DNA of 64,000 nucleotides from Symsagittifera roscoffensis (GCF_963678635.1 NC_087063.1:20404701-20468700); one strand, 5' to 3'; counted from the stretch's first letter, positions 46,440 to 58,229 are shown. The notes: a model not told the origin generated them from the letters alone. Made by a program: numbers and translations.

Positions 46440-46868
46440 AGTTTTTAACAAATAATCTTCATGCCCCATTGAGTATATTAACTCCTTGAAATCAAGTTTA
46501 CAAAGATATTTGAACTCTGACCACTTTTTTTACAACGTTTTCGGAGTTTGAAAATTGCCAATTTGGCCATGCTCTGGACTAATTTGTGCGCACTTAGAAG
46601 AATTTATTCATAAATTGAAAGCGTAGCGCAAAAAATTTATGCGTGGGAAATTGGGAAATTATTTCGCACAACAAAATCGTTCCCCATTGAATTCGCACAA
46701 CAAACTCGTTCCCCAGGCTAGCTACTCGGCCAAGATCTGTATTAGTTTCGTAAGACTCAAAGTTTTATACTTGATCTTTGCTATTGTCCACAATTTAGTT
46801 TTTAAATTTTTTCAATTCCCAAAAAAAGAAAACACTCAGGGCTTTGTCCTGATATACGAGTAGTCTTC
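46440..46868 (+). mobile_element. Helentron-like element, second subfamily
   Basis: The 3' end ACTCAGGGCTTTGTCCTGATA then TACGAGTAGTC fits the family tail. The interior (CCAATTTGGCC, AAAATCGTTCCCCATTGAAT) matches 51811-52180. The 46450-46560 part is similar, in reverse, to the tandem satellite at 63.4-64 kb. Confidence 0.55.
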
Positions 46869-47570
46869 TTAAACTAAATAACTGCTCGGGTTCTGTTACC
46901 TTATACGGAGGTCTATTCCAATCATGAAAAATTGCACGTCAAATTGTTATTAACCAAAATAACTGTGACAATTTACAGAACACAAAACAAATAAATTTCA
47001 ACCGTTTTAAAATTTTATCAAGGGTTGGGGGCGTTATGGCGCGGGCCACAATTGAGCCATTTCCATGTTTGTGGGCATTTTTGGATTTTTTTGGCAAAAT
47101 GAGCTTCGGTTTATTAATGATTTCTAGTTTTTGTCTCGGTTGCTTTCGTTCTCAACCAATCGCCTTCTCAGCCAATCGAGCACATTTTCTCATTGATTCC
47201 CCAAAAATTTTCAAAATTGTCGAAAAATATAATATGGGCCGTATAACAGAAAAAATCCACTTGCTCGTATCAGGGCGAAGTTCTTTTTTCTCTAAATCCA
47301 TTTTGATTGGCCTGATGTAGTTGCCAGCAAAAAATCAGAAAAATGAGAAATATATAAGCGAAAATTCTATTGTTTTTTCTAAATCTGCTTTTTTAATTCT
47401 CATTTTTAAATTTCTGTTCAAGCAAACTCGAATCAGTAAAAAGTCTCAAATCATGTTTCAGTTCAAGACATCTGTATTTATAATGTGGTAGAAAAAAATG
47501 GTCAAAAAATTGCTCGTTAAAAAATTACTTTTGAAGAATTTGGCTTAACATTTTATAATTCAATTATAAA
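46869..47570. other. Intergenic DNA with Helentron tail fragment
   Basis: 47258-47290 (CTTGCTCGTATCAGGGCGAA) is a tail fragment in minus orientation. The + frame at 47036-47320 runs through it and is not supported. Confidence 0.45.
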
Positions 47571-47789
47571 AATATTTACAAATATGCAAAGGGATTGTTA
47601 TTTGCAAGGAGGTTGTGCAAAGGGATTATTATTTTATTTTGTATTTGTGAGAAATGGTTTCAAGCAAAAACTGTTGTTAGCCGTTTGCTTTTTGTCCAAG
47701 AAGTTAGTTTTACAGAAAAAAAATTAAACATTTAAATTCCGTTTCATTGGAGCCGTCTAATTTGCGTGTCACCTAATTTCCTATCCCCC
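47571..47789 (-). mobile_element. Partial copy of the GGAAATTAGACG MITE
   Basis: It ends at 47789 with CACCTAATTTCCTATCCCCC. The interior AATTCCGTTTCATTGGAGCC matches the complete copy at 58888-59276 in reverse. The left terminus was not found. A short direct repeat GCAAAGGGATT lies at about 47586 and 47618. Confidence 0.6.
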
Positions 47790-48370
47790 ATTTAAAATCC
47801 ATAGTTATGTATTATAATGGATTATCATCTCGCTATTTTTGCAATATTTCTGAAAAATTTGCAGTATCACACGATATGCCTCACACTTTAAACCCAGGTC
47901 TCACATAAAAAGTTACACCCATCACCCTACCTCTATCCAAAAATCTGACCCATTACCTACACCCCCACCTCTCCCTTTCTAACCCGACCTACTCGCTCAC
48001 CTAACTCCCTCACCTACCGTGCCACACACACACACACACACACACACACCTCGGGGGGTTGTTAGAGCTGTATGTGCGTTTTAGCAGGTTAGGGGGGTAG
48101 GGGGAGGGGGTATGCGTACGGTATTTTTCACGTATTTTTACGGTAGATGTAAGTAAAGTGTAAGTGATGGGGGAGGGGAGGTAGTGGTAAGTGAAGAAAG
48201 CAAGAATGATGGGAGTAACTGTAAGTATTAACGGGGAGTGGGAGACAGTTAAAAAAACAATACAATTTTTACTGTAACCAAAAGTAGAACACAATTTAGC
48301 AATTGCAACGTTCAAATTTTGAACAATTGATTTCAAGTTCTTAGAAAATCTTCGTAGGCTCTTACTCATA
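47790..48370. repeat. C-rich / CA / G-rich switch region
   Basis: 47890-48022 is a C-rich pyrimidine-biased tract (CACCTAACTCCCTCACCTAC). 48023-48050 is a CA microsatellite. 48052-48245 is the mirror situation, G-rich with GTAAGT words and GGGGGGTAGGGGGAGGGGG at 48092. The two sides are loosely inverted. Frames on the minus strand here are low complexity. Confidence 0.6.
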
Positions 48371-48622
48371 AAAATCTATTATAATCAATTATAATTCATC
48401 TATTATACTTGATTATTATCAAGTATCATGATTTAAGTTGGTTTAAATTTGATATATAAACAATTAATAAACCATTATAATCAATTATTTTGGAATTTTA
48501 TGAAGACAAACCACGAAAAATAATTGTAATCGACTACCATCCATGGAACTTCATTGCGAGTGTCTGGAAAAAAATCTTTGCAATTTTGATTTATAATTAG
48601 ATCTTCAAAATGTAGAGAAGAA
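48371..48622. repeat. ATTATAATC palindromic words
   Basis: Repeated words such as TATTATAATCAATTATAATT and ACCATTATAATCAATTATT. Similar text recurs at 62.7-63.4 kb. It may be a diverged short repeat family. Confidence 0.4.
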
Positions 48623-49001
48623 CAGGGGCCGAATTAGAGAGAAAAGGCGCTGAAACCCCTCCCCCTCCCAGGGTTTCGACCCTCTCGCCAAGCAAAGGGT
48701 CCCTCTTTTGACTTTATTTTGCGACATTCAGTTTAGGCCGACCAACTCTATAGTTTTTCTATGTGCGCTTTCGGCGCCTATATACAATAAATAATAGTGT
48801 TGAAGGAGAGCGTGCGTGGTATAAATTTTCCAAAAAATGCCCAAAAACAGCTTTTTTGACCTGTTTTTTCTTAAAATTTGCCTGCTGCGAAAATTTTTTG
48901 ATCAAAATTGGTTTTTTATAGTGTTGTGAGAGTTTGTAATACCAGTTTGGTCTACGTAAAAAAGTGAACCCCCTTCGACATAAATCTTAGATCCACCCCT
49001 G
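48623..49001 (+). mobile_element. hAT-like MITE (CAGGGG family)
   Basis: 379 bp, ends CAGGGGCCGAATTAG and AGATCCACCCCTG. The interior shares GACCAACTC, TTCGGCGCC and TTTTTTGACCTG words with the other copies. Flanking octamers do not match. Confidence 0.65.
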
Positions 49002-49945
49002 GAGTTTTTTTCTATTTTGCTTTTATAACACAGAGCTTTGATAAATTTCAGATGGTATGAAAAATAAATTTTCCCGTTATTTTCTTCTAATCGAAGCGAA
49101 TAGAAATTTCTCCACAAAATAAATTTTCAATTTTTTATTTTTGTTTCTGAAACCAATTGAAGTTTTAATTAACTATTTGTTCCAACTTGCGTTGATGATA
49201 TGGAAAATTTGGTGATATTTTACAGCAGGTGGTAGGTTTGTTTTAAAATAGCTGGATTACTTTTTGTTATAATTCGCACATTATTTTTAATTAATTTCAA
49301 AAGCCAAATTTTTTGGCAAAAGAAGTGTTAAAATTAGTTTTTTGAATAGAATTTCATTCTTTGAATAGCATACAGCACAGAGTTCTGTATTTATAAAAAC
49401 TATTTTAGTAGTAATACAATTGATTGAAAATAAATGACTATATTATGCAGTATAGTTCTCAAATTTAATACGTGCGCTATACTCAAACATATCACCCAAA
49501 ATTTGTGTATTGAGCTGTTTTTTTTTAGGCGGAAAAACTTCACTTTTTAATACAAGGTTTTGAAACGGTTATGACAAAACGATAGTACAAAAATCAATCC
49601 CTTAAATTTAAAACAAAATTACTTCACAAGCAATACTTTTATATAGAGTTAGATTACTACCTAAGCTGTGTCATTTAAGGTTGAAAAATTTAAATTGTGT
49701 CGGATTGGCAAATCGGTTTTGTTTGTATGAAAACACGACTAACTTATCTGCTCTAAAGTTATTTTACATTGAAATCAGGTCAATCAATTAGCTGAATAAA
49801 ACTATTGATTGACCAGAAACACGATGTCATTTTCTAGCTGACATTGTATGTGGATTGATGGGGGAAGAGTTCAGTGCTTTGAAAGTTTTATAAATTTTGT
49901 TTTCAAAAAATTTCTGAGAAATGATAAATGGCGGGTGGTACGTGA
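49002..49945. other. Intergenic AT-rich host DNA
   Basis: No supported gene or repeat. Confidence 0.5.
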
Positions 49946-50243
49946 CAGGGGCGGATCTAGGTTTTCTCGAGGGAGGGGGTGTGTGCTGATTATCAAAAAG
50001 TCGAAAAGTTAGTCGACAAAATAATTTTCCGGGCTTTCTCAAAACAAATTTTTTTGAAAGAAACAGCCAAAAACGACATTTTTGGAAACTTATGACAAGA
50101 AAGTCGCATTTAACGGCGCGAGCTCTCCCCTCGAAAATTGTAAATGAGGCGCCAATGGAAAAATATCAAGGTCGGTCAGCCAAAAATTGATCGCTCAAAA
50201 TAGTGTCAAAGGGGTGGCCAGAGGGTCGAATCCCTGAGAGGCG
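49946..50243 (-). mobile_element. hAT-like MITE (CAGGGG family), right end eroded
   Basis: It starts CAGGGGCGGATCTAGG. The interior GAGGCGCCAATGGAAAAA and GGTCGGTCAGCCAAAAATTG are diagnostic. The right end fades after GGGTCGAATCCCTGAG. The minus frame over it is not a gene. Confidence 0.65.
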
Positions 50244-50404
50244 TCAATTTTGTTAATCATTTAAGTCAAAATCATTACCGAATATTAAGTAGTAAACTAT
50301 AGATTGAAACAAAAAATTAGAATATTTTTGCAAGTGATTACGTTGCGTTTTGACAAATTTTGTATTTCTTCTTATTCTCAATTTTTAGCATGTGAAAGCC
50401 TTAC

Positions 50405-50725
50405 CTGTCAAGCGCTTTTGAGAAGGAAAAAAAATTTGTTTCATTACGAGCGCTTTTTGAGCATAAGCCAGCTCATCGCAATTCTCAGTCATTGAACAGG
50501 TTCCCAGCATAGGTTCTGTGTCATTTTGAGTTTCTTCCCAGACAACGAAATTGCACACAAAATCGGAGAACTCATGACAACCAGGTTGAAGCTTACTCAT
50601 TTCACACGTTTTCAGGCAAAGATCGAAAATTAGGTTGTCATATTTCGTACAGTGCTTTTTTGCGTCATTAAACTCCGATAAGGACGAACATGAGCGAAAT
50701 TGCTTTACCAAGGAGAACTTTTTCT
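50405..50725 (-). CDS. PAN/Apple-type domain exon (A)
   Basis: 321 bp between a strong acceptor (ATTTTGTGTTTTCAG, intron end 50726) and a strong donor (TTGACAG/GTAAGG after 50405). Entry and exit are both phase 1, so the exon is symmetric and could be duplicated or shuffled without breaking the frame. It encodes 107 residues: F-R-S-C, K-H-C-T-K-Y, D-L-C-L-K-T-C, P-G-C, F-V-C-N-F-V-V-W, then G-T-C-S-M-T-E-N-C. This is the PAN/Apple pattern with the late C-x5-C. If the donor is unused, translation would stop six codons later. It is the best-bounded exon of the series. Probably an extracellular binding module. Confidence 0.7.
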
Positions 50726-51810
50726 CTGAAAACACAAAATTGAACGAACAAAAGGTTCAAGTTAACATCCTCTAATTTACTCTATAGATTAGATAGATCA
50801 CAACTGCGGAAAAAAAGAACGACCTAGCTGAACGTTGCTGAGTAGAAACAAGCTATTCATACTGGATTCCCATGGAAGTTTTAAAGTCAGTCTCTAGAAA
50901 GTTCGAAAATATTTGAATATAAAGGATTTAAAATGGATTATATTGCTATGATTTTTTCGAGCTACAAAATCCAAATAAATTTTTTCAATTTTCCTTTCAT
51001 CAATTTTAAAGCAATAGAGAAAATTTTTCTAAAATTAGTCTGACATATTCAAAAACTTTTCAGTAAAATCAAAGATCCACATTTTCTTTAGCAAAAAGTT
51101 GTTGGATTATCAGACAAGGGTTTTTTGTTTTTTTCCGTCATTTTTTCCCGTATTTTCTTCTACAAATCTTCAGTTTCTTAGGTAAGCATATCAATTTGCA
51201 CATTAAAATAAGAATAGTCGGTTACTGTGCAAGTCTTGAAAACAACACCATTTTTCTTTTTCAAATTATGTAGTTTTTTTAGTGTGGTATGATTAAAAAA
51301 TCAAAAAATCTGAACCAAAAAATTAGGCAAATCTGACTGTCATAGTCAAATAGGCCATTTGGAAAACAGGTTTTTTTGAACAAATTTGAAAAAAAAATCG
51401 AAAAAATTTTTAAAAAAGTTTTCTATGAAATTTTTGATTGGCAAAATTGCGTTAAAAACTCCCAAAACTAATTTTAACTGAGCAAAATTAAACTCTCGCG
51501 GCCTAGTTTAAGATTTAATAAGCTATTGGTAGACTGCAGACTTCCTTTATTAGCTCAAATAACACCAAAAATCAAAAATTAAACCTGTGTTTCTCGACAC
51601 TAAGAATTTTTTTTGAATATTTTTGACTTCCATCGAATCACAACTGGGAGGGATTTAAAATGATCTATCACTCGAACTATTCCGATGATTATTTGTGTTC
51701 TCTAATTTTGCGTGGAAAATCAAAAGGAAAAAAGGGGAAAAAACTAAAAGGCACCCAAATAGAAAGTTCCTACACTTTTTTCAAATGGTCGCAACAAGGT
51801 TTCATAAATC
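50726..51810. other. Intron or intergenic AT-rich DNA
   Basis: No supported gene. No signal-peptide exon for PAN exon A was recognised. The + frame at 51660-51935 runs through a Helentron fragment. Confidence 0.45.
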
Positions 51811-52180
51811 AGCAAGACTGCTCGTGTATAGGGCAAAGCTCTTACGACTGCCCCTTAATCCAGTTCGAAAAGTTTTTGGGAAATGATATTATCGAAAATC
51901 TAGAAAATTTAGACAATATCAAAGATCAAGTGTGAAAATATTTGTCGTATTAATTTTTTACGACCGTTTTGCAAGCTAGCCTCAATTCAAATTGGAACGA
52001 TTTTGTTGTTCGGGATAATTTGCGACGTGTAAATAATTCGCGTTACCCTATCAACATTATGAATAAAATATTCAAACCGCGCATTAATTAGTCCAGAGCA
52101 AGGCCAAATTAGCAGTTTTCAAGCTCCCAGAACTTTGCAAAAAATGACCTTTTGAAGGTAAAATTTATTTTATATTTGTT
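51811..52180 (-). mobile_element. Helentron-like element, second subfamily, partial
   Basis: Tail AGACTGCTCGTGTATAGGGC at the left. The interior GGAACGATTTTGTTGTTCGG and AAGGCCAAATTAGCAGTTTT matches 46440-46868. The 5' end is not clear. Confidence 0.5.
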
Positions 52181-52342
52181 TTATGTAGTTAAAATCTTCA
52201 ATAGGGTAAGGAAAAAATTTCTCAAAATTTATTATTTTGATGGCCGAAAACTGACTGAGTAAAAAAACTAAATTTTCTTCAAAGCTGGAACAAAAAGGCG
52301 AGTAGAATCAAGTGCTGCGAGCTTAGCAAATATATTTGCCAC

Positions 52343-52833
52343 AAAACAAGACTGCTCGTATCAAGGCGAAGCCCTGAATGTTCCGACTGCCTTTTAAGGT
52401 TTATGGAGCAGTAATAACCTAACAAAATAAATGTAATAAATTAAAATGATTTTTTTTTCTAAAACTTGAAATTTTTTGTGGAAATCATCCTCCCACACGC
52501 CATATAAAGTTTCAAAGGATAAATTCTTTCAACAAATTTGGAACCATTTCTAAGACGGATTAAATATCCGCTTATGCGTTGATAGCGCGATATATATCGC
52601 GCGTTAATTGTCCCAAATTGGCCATAATGGCAACTTTTAAACCCCCATAACTTCACGAAAAATGATCATAGGTAAAAATATATTTTCAGTTTTAAGCACT
52701 GGACAACAATAATTTTTGAATGATAAAGAAAAACTCCGTCAAAAATGGCTAGTTAAAAAGTCGAAATTTGTCTGAAGAAAAAACCCACCCCGAGCACGAA
52801 TATTCTGTTACTTTTGTAACAAAAGTCGGAAAC
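52343..52833 (-). mobile_element. Helentron-like non-autonomous element
   Basis: Minus orientation, near full length: left ACAAGACTGCTCGTATCAAG, right TTACTTTTGTAACAAAAGTC then GGAAAC. The 5' hairpin TTACTTTTGTAACAAAAGT is well kept. Confidence 0.75.
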
Positions 52834-54073
52834 ATAATGCAAATTATGATCCATTAGAGTATATCAAAATGGATTTTAATTGGATTATCATTAAATATTT
52901 TATTTGAAAAGAAAAATAGTTCTAATGAATTTACAAACCATTTCAAGGTCTAAAAGTACGATGTTATGCATTGTGATGAAACTATTTTTCATTGTGGAAA
53001 ACCATCATAAGAATATCTGTTTGCCGGTTCAATTACCAAAGTACATTTGGATCATTAAAGATTAAAGGACACAAAAAAAGATATATTAGTTCAGTAAATT
53101 GAACAACTTTGTAGTTTTTAAAGTCGCATAACTCACGAAAAGTGTACGAAGCTGGAAAATGTTTTTTTTTTGAGAAAACAATATCTTAACGGAGAGAGGC
53201 CGCGCCCAAATGTATTCTCATCAAAAATGATAAAAACATATTTAATGCGACGAATAAAAAACGAAAGGGAAAGTCTGTAGGTATATTTATTTCAAACCGG
53301 GCGGATATATGGTTTTCTCGAGGGGGAATTTTCAAAAAAGTTTTATTAGGTTGACCAAATTGATTTTCTAAGCTCTTCCAAACATTTTTAGGCATTTTTC
53401 GTCTACCACTACCCCACAATCCACTTCTGCTTCAAATTAATTTCTGCATTATACATGTAAGAAAAATTTGAAAAAAAAAATTGAAACTAACAAAAAGTTT
53501 CAAATGTGTTAAAAAAAGACTTTTTTAAGATCACAGTTTGTCGACACTGCGAGAACTTTTTCAAATATCAATCATGGCTTGAGTTTTTTCTAAAAACAAA
53601 TCACTTCAACATGGCGCAGCACTTGATCTCCGAAAAAACTCTGTAAGCTATCTAATACTGGCTGAGAATAACTTCAAAATCATTTTTTCATCATATGTGC
53701 AATCTGCTAATAATTAACCTTGATCATTTCTTCTGGTATGGGCTAGCTTAACATATTCAGATGGAGCATGAGACAGGTCATCATCTCTAGAGCAGACAGA
53801 GAACATCTGACAAGACCCCATGAGTGGATCGCGCGCTGATGTCTGTAAAAACTGATAATCATTACTACAAAACTACAAAATTTCAGATGATTTGTCCACA
53901 GTGCTTCTGTCCCTCCTTAAGAACTACAATCATTTTTGATAAATTTTCTGGGCTGGGATTTGCAGCTTTTCCCGCAGGTAATGACTAAGATCAATGAGGG
54001 CTTCGAACTTGATTGAGGATGCTGAGACTGGGCCATTTTCTTAAAGCTCTCCAAAATTACCAATATTTGGAAC
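52834..54073. other. Intergenic DNA with hAT-like fragment
   Basis: 53297-53420 (GGGCGGATATATGGTTTTCT) is a 5' fragment of the CAGGGG family. The rest is AT-rich without a supported gene. Confidence 0.5.
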
Positions 54074-54457
54074 CAGGGGCAGATTTAGGATTTTCTCTTG
54101 AGGGGGATTTTCAAAAGTTTTTGGAAAAATTGGCGGCTTTTTCAAGGTGGACAAAACTGATTTCTGAGCACTCCCGGAACACTATAAAAACCCTATTTTG
54201 TCAAAATTTTCTGTGCCACTGAAAAAACAGCAGGTTAGAAATGCCGTTTTTGGACACTTTTTGAAAGTTTTGACCAACCAAATGCGTTTTTTTTTGGCTC
54301 ATGCTCCCGTTCAAAATTAGTATATATTGGTGCCGAAGGGGACGAAGAAAAATTAGGGGGTGACCGACCAAAAATGGATTTTATAAAGTAATAACAAATG
54401 TGGAACCCTTTGTTTGCTGCGGGGTCGAATCCCCCCGCCCCCCTAAAACCGCTCCTG
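54074..54457 (-). mobile_element. hAT-like MITE (CAGGGG family)
   Basis: 384 bp, ends CAGGGGCAGATTTAGG and AAACCGCTCCTG. The flanking octamers TTTGGAAC and CTTGAAAT agree at 5 of 8 and differ only by transitions, compatible with an old 8-bp duplication. The + frame at 54013-54222 overlaps it and is spurious. Confidence 0.7.
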
Positions 54458-55163
54458 CTTGAAATATACTGATATTAACTTATTAAAATTTAAATCGGGT
54501 CGGAAATCGTAAAGCTCGACTGATTGTCAATTGAGGTAACTTTTGACGCAATGGTGAAAAAATTGAAATATGTTTAAAACTCCTTTTGAAAACGAACCAC
54601 CCAAATTTTTCATTTTTTGTCAACTTTTGGCAAGCAGTGGCGATGACAAATCTTATTCGCTTCTCAGAAGAATGAATACTATGAACTATTAATGTTTTAT
54701 GTAGGAGTTATTGTCGAATATGGATACAACAATGAAAAGGGTGGAAGTTTTCCCTCTTTTTCAGTTCCACCTTTCTTGCAGAAAATTTTTTTCTTGAATT
54801 TTATCAATATTCAACATGTCATTCAGAAGAAAAAATTATGAAATGGATGAGTTACTTGGCGATTCAAAAATCTTTTGAAATTTTGTTTTGTGGTTTTTGG
54901 AAGAAATGCATGATTGGAAACTGAAAAACCAAGTGTTAGACAGCTGGTGCTAAAAAAACTCTGAGCTTCAAGAAAAAAATAATAGAATCGCATATAAACT
55001 CAGGTCATAAAACTGAAAAACCCAAGGGTGGATAACTGGTGCTAAATTTTATATGAACCTCATCACATGAAATTCAGGAAAAACTAGTTCTGAGAAAAAA
55101 ATAATGAACGCAATGCAGACACTAACGTAGTTCGAGTTGATTTTTTCTTTATTTTGTTTTCAG
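54458..55163. other. Intergenic or intronic AT-rich DNA
   Basis: Two related stretches, AACTGAAAAACCAAGTGTTA at 54919 and AACTGAAAAACCCAAGGGTG at 55012, each followed by GCTGGTGCTAAA or ACTGGTGCTAAA, are a direct repeat of about 93 bp. No gene seen. Confidence 0.45.
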
Positions 55164-55315
55164 GAAAATCTTTAAAATTTGCTCACGACAAACATGATTT
55201 TTCGTGGTTCAAATTTTGGTTTCTAAAAAATATTCAGATTCGTTTGCCAAAAGGATGGCAATTTTTGCTTTCTGTAGAATTGGTAGACTGTATTACATGC
55301 TATAGTGACCTGAGC
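55164..55315 (+). CDS. Candidate + strand internal exon
   Basis: A very strong acceptor (TTTCTTTATTTTGTTTTCAG, intron end 55163) is followed by 152 bp open in phase 1 and a possible donor GAGC/GTAAGG. If the donor is not used the frame ends at a TAA at 55334-55336. The roughly 50 encoded residues are hydrophobic and aromatic (F-S-W-F-K-F-W-F-L-K) with a C-x2-C near the end. No family or partner exon is recognised. A good acceptor alone is expected by chance now and then in T-rich DNA. Confidence 0.25.
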
Positions 55316-55336
55316 GTAAGGTTGATTCGTCATTAA

Positions 55337-57400
55337 GTTAAGTGGTACAGCAAACAAAAGGTCAAGTTCAAAATAGTTCTTTCTTCGAAGATATCGTCCA
55401 TCTTATGCCAGAAAACAGAATTTGACAAAATTGGCGAACCCCCTCCCCCCAAATCAGAACTAAGGAAGCTAATGTTATGAAATTCAGAGGAGCGATACGA
55501 GAGATGTTTGACCCGGGCATACGAAAACGGGACCCATAAGATTCTTGGGGGGCAAGTGATAACGGTCCCCGGAAGTGTAAATGGCCTTATCAGATTTCGA
55601 AAACTAGCCACGGTTTTTGGGCTCAAATTTAAGTCTGTTGTGCGCCTAGTTTAAGTTTGGAACCTCAGACCCCTAGGAGCCCTACTTTCGAGCTTCAAGA
55701 AAAGTAAACAAACACCTGCCCTAAGTAAACAAACCCACCCCTAACTTCCGGAAGTCGTTTCTCGGCCTCCAATGATCACAGGGAGCTGAAAATTGTAGGG
55801 TTGATAGATAATGGCAAGATAAATCCTGTGTTATAATTTCGAACCAAATTCGGTGGTTGAACCGGAAGTTATTAGAACGTGAACAAAAAACACCCCTTAG
55901 ACCGGAAATAGGCAATTAACGCAAAATAATGAACGGTGGAGGTGGTATGACAATTTTAATGCAGCAATCGACACACGATACAAACTTCGAAAAAAGACCC
56001 CTTATGATGGAAAACGCTCCGGTGACTCCTTCCAGTGTTAATAGCATTTTCCCGGAAAAAGTGATAATGGACCTTAGAAATGGGATTACTTGTGAAATAA
56101 TAATGGGATATGGATGGAACTTTGTAGTTAGGACCCCCATGAGATTGTGAACCCAATTATAGATGTTTGACCCCAGGTGACTCCTGGGTGACCTCAAGTA
56201 GACCTTTGAGCGTCTTGACCCCAAAATTGCTCAAAAAAAACCCGAAACTAACACCGGAAAGTGGCGTATTCCCAAGCCCAACCCCTGGAAAAAAGATTGG
56301 GTCGCCTTGCTAAAAGTTGGGAGGAAAACTCATATATTGGCAACCTTGAGGTAGTAGAGTTAATTCAAAGTGGACTTGGTAAACATTGGGGTCAGTTTAG
56401 CTTGGCGAATGATCTAATAATAGCAATTCAACAAGACTAAAGAAAAGTAGTCTCAGAGGAAATTGATAGTAATAAGATCGTAGCGGGAGAATTAAGTCTC
56501 CTAAATGTTATGAACGAAAAGGGGAATTTACTTGGCTCCCCGGAGGTGACTTTTTATTTTAATTTGACCCCAAATAGACAAACTGCGTTGTCCTGATAGC
56601 TAAGGGTCGGGATTGGAATAGAGTAAAGATCCAAATTTTCGATATTGGAATGAATTCGCTACCCATAAAAAGGGTCTCCCCTACTTTTGGGAGGTCGGAA
56701 CGTTAACGGGATAAACACAAAACAGACCTTGAGAGCGTCACTGAGTAAACATAGCATGATTTGGAGGTTGAGTTGTACTGGAGGGCTGAAATCACTGAGG
56801 TCAGGACTTAGCTGATTAGAACCGGGTGACATTTGTTTGCTTGGTCAAATTTGGACACCTGCTGCATGCAGGGTATCTAATAAGCGTGAAAAGATTGTTA
56901 AACGAAAGCGAACTTGGCACGTGGTAGAGTTGACAAAGGGAAGGATATAGTCTTAAACATGTGCGGATGGGCGATTTAAGCGGATGTCAGGGCTGATTAA
57001 GAATGGCGTGACCTAATTAAAATTAAAATGTAAAGAAAGATAAGGAATCGGAGAATAACGGAGAGCCTTTAATAGTCGGAAGAGTTGTTAGCTCAGATTA
57101 GTTGGTTCTCAGTCAGAGAAGAGAGCAATTGATACTGAGAGAGAGTAAAGTTGATTCTCAGTTAGTTAGAGAGAAAAATTAATGCTAGCGAATTGAGTAA
57201 TTGGTTCTCGGATTAAGAGAACTGTAGATAGTTTATTCTCATCAGAGATTCTTTAGAGGACTCGGAGGCAATAGGTTGTACCATTTGACATCGGAGTGGT
57301 TTTGACAGTTTTCTCAAAGTTTGGTCAACACTTTTTCCTTTGCTTGGCAAAGTTTAACTTGAAACACCTCTGGTATTCAAACTATCTACATATCTCGGGC
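55337..57400. other. Compositionally distinct 2-kb segment, identity unknown
   Basis: It has fewer A/T homopolymers and higher G+C than both flanks, with repeated short words (ACCGGAAGT, TTTGACCCC, GACCTTGAG-like) but no long ORF. The + frame at 55929-56150 has protein-like text (P-E-K-V-I-M-D-L-R-N-G-I-T-C-E-I-I-M-G), which weakly recalls a retropepsin-type strand. 57085-57250 is a degenerate tandem repeat of about 45-50 bp around AGTTGGTTCTCAG. The segment could be a decayed mobile element; no termini were found. Confidence 0.35.
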
Positions 57401-57651
57401 AATATGAGACATTTTTCCTAAACCAACTGTTCTCTGTAAAATCCGCCCCCTTTTTGCAATGTTTAATTTGAAACAAAAAGTTATGATGAGCAGCGTTTCA
57501 TTATCAGGTTTCAGCAAAAAAATAGAATTTTGAAGGATATTTTAAATCAGGAAAAAAATTGAACTTTTGATGAATGTGAAGAAAATATTACATGGTATTA
57601 AAAAAACTCTGTAATAAATTATTCCCCTTATTTGATATGGAAGACAAGCAT

Positions 57652-57851
57652 NNNNNNNNNNNNNNNNNNNNNNNNNNNNNNNNNNNNNNNNNNNNNNNNN
57701 NNNNNNNNNNNNNNNNNNNNNNNNNNNNNNNNNNNNNNNNNNNNNNNNNNNNNNNNNNNNNNNNNNNNNNNNNNNNNNNNNNNNNNNNNNNNNNNNNNNN
57801 NNNNNNNNNNNNNNNNNNNNNNNNNNNNNNNNNNNNNNNNNNNNNNNNNNN
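57652..57851. other. Assembly gap of 200 N
   Basis: Exactly 200 undetermined bases. Frames listed across it are meaningless, and the true distance may differ. Confidence 1.
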
Positions 57852-58229
57852 ATTCGGCCAGTATTATTACTAAGTCCCTGGAAAAATTTACTTTCTTTGA
57901 GGTTTTCACGCTTTCTTTCCAATTTTGAATACTGAAATCTGATTGGCTGACTTTTATTTTCGTGCAATCGGTCCTTTGCGTATAAAGGACTCCACCAAAA
58001 AACTCAACTAGAGTACTCTAGTTTTTGACAATTCGATTTTTTTACTGCATTTTGATTGGTCATGATATGTACGAGTTTCTAAGATTCTCTACCCTTTCTT
58101 GAAGCAAAATGATATTTTTAAGCGATTATGGCGAACCAGCTTGACTATTTTTAACGAAGTTATCTGGCATTTGTGAACGACTTTTGCAACAATGTGAGCA
58201 CATCATCGGTATTCAACCAAAAAAAAAGC
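57852..58229. other. Intergenic DNA
   Basis: No supported gene or repeat. Confidence 0.5.

Noticed and set aside
47036-47320. 94-codon + strand ORF with hydrophobic middle
   Set aside because: It reads through a Helentron tail fragment, so the frame is accidental.
48010-48369. 119-codon minus-strand ORF
   Set aside because: Its residues come from the CA microsatellite and the G-rich/C-rich switch region.
57542-57967. ORFs spanning the N gap
   Set aside because: They exist only because undetermined bases contain no stop codons.
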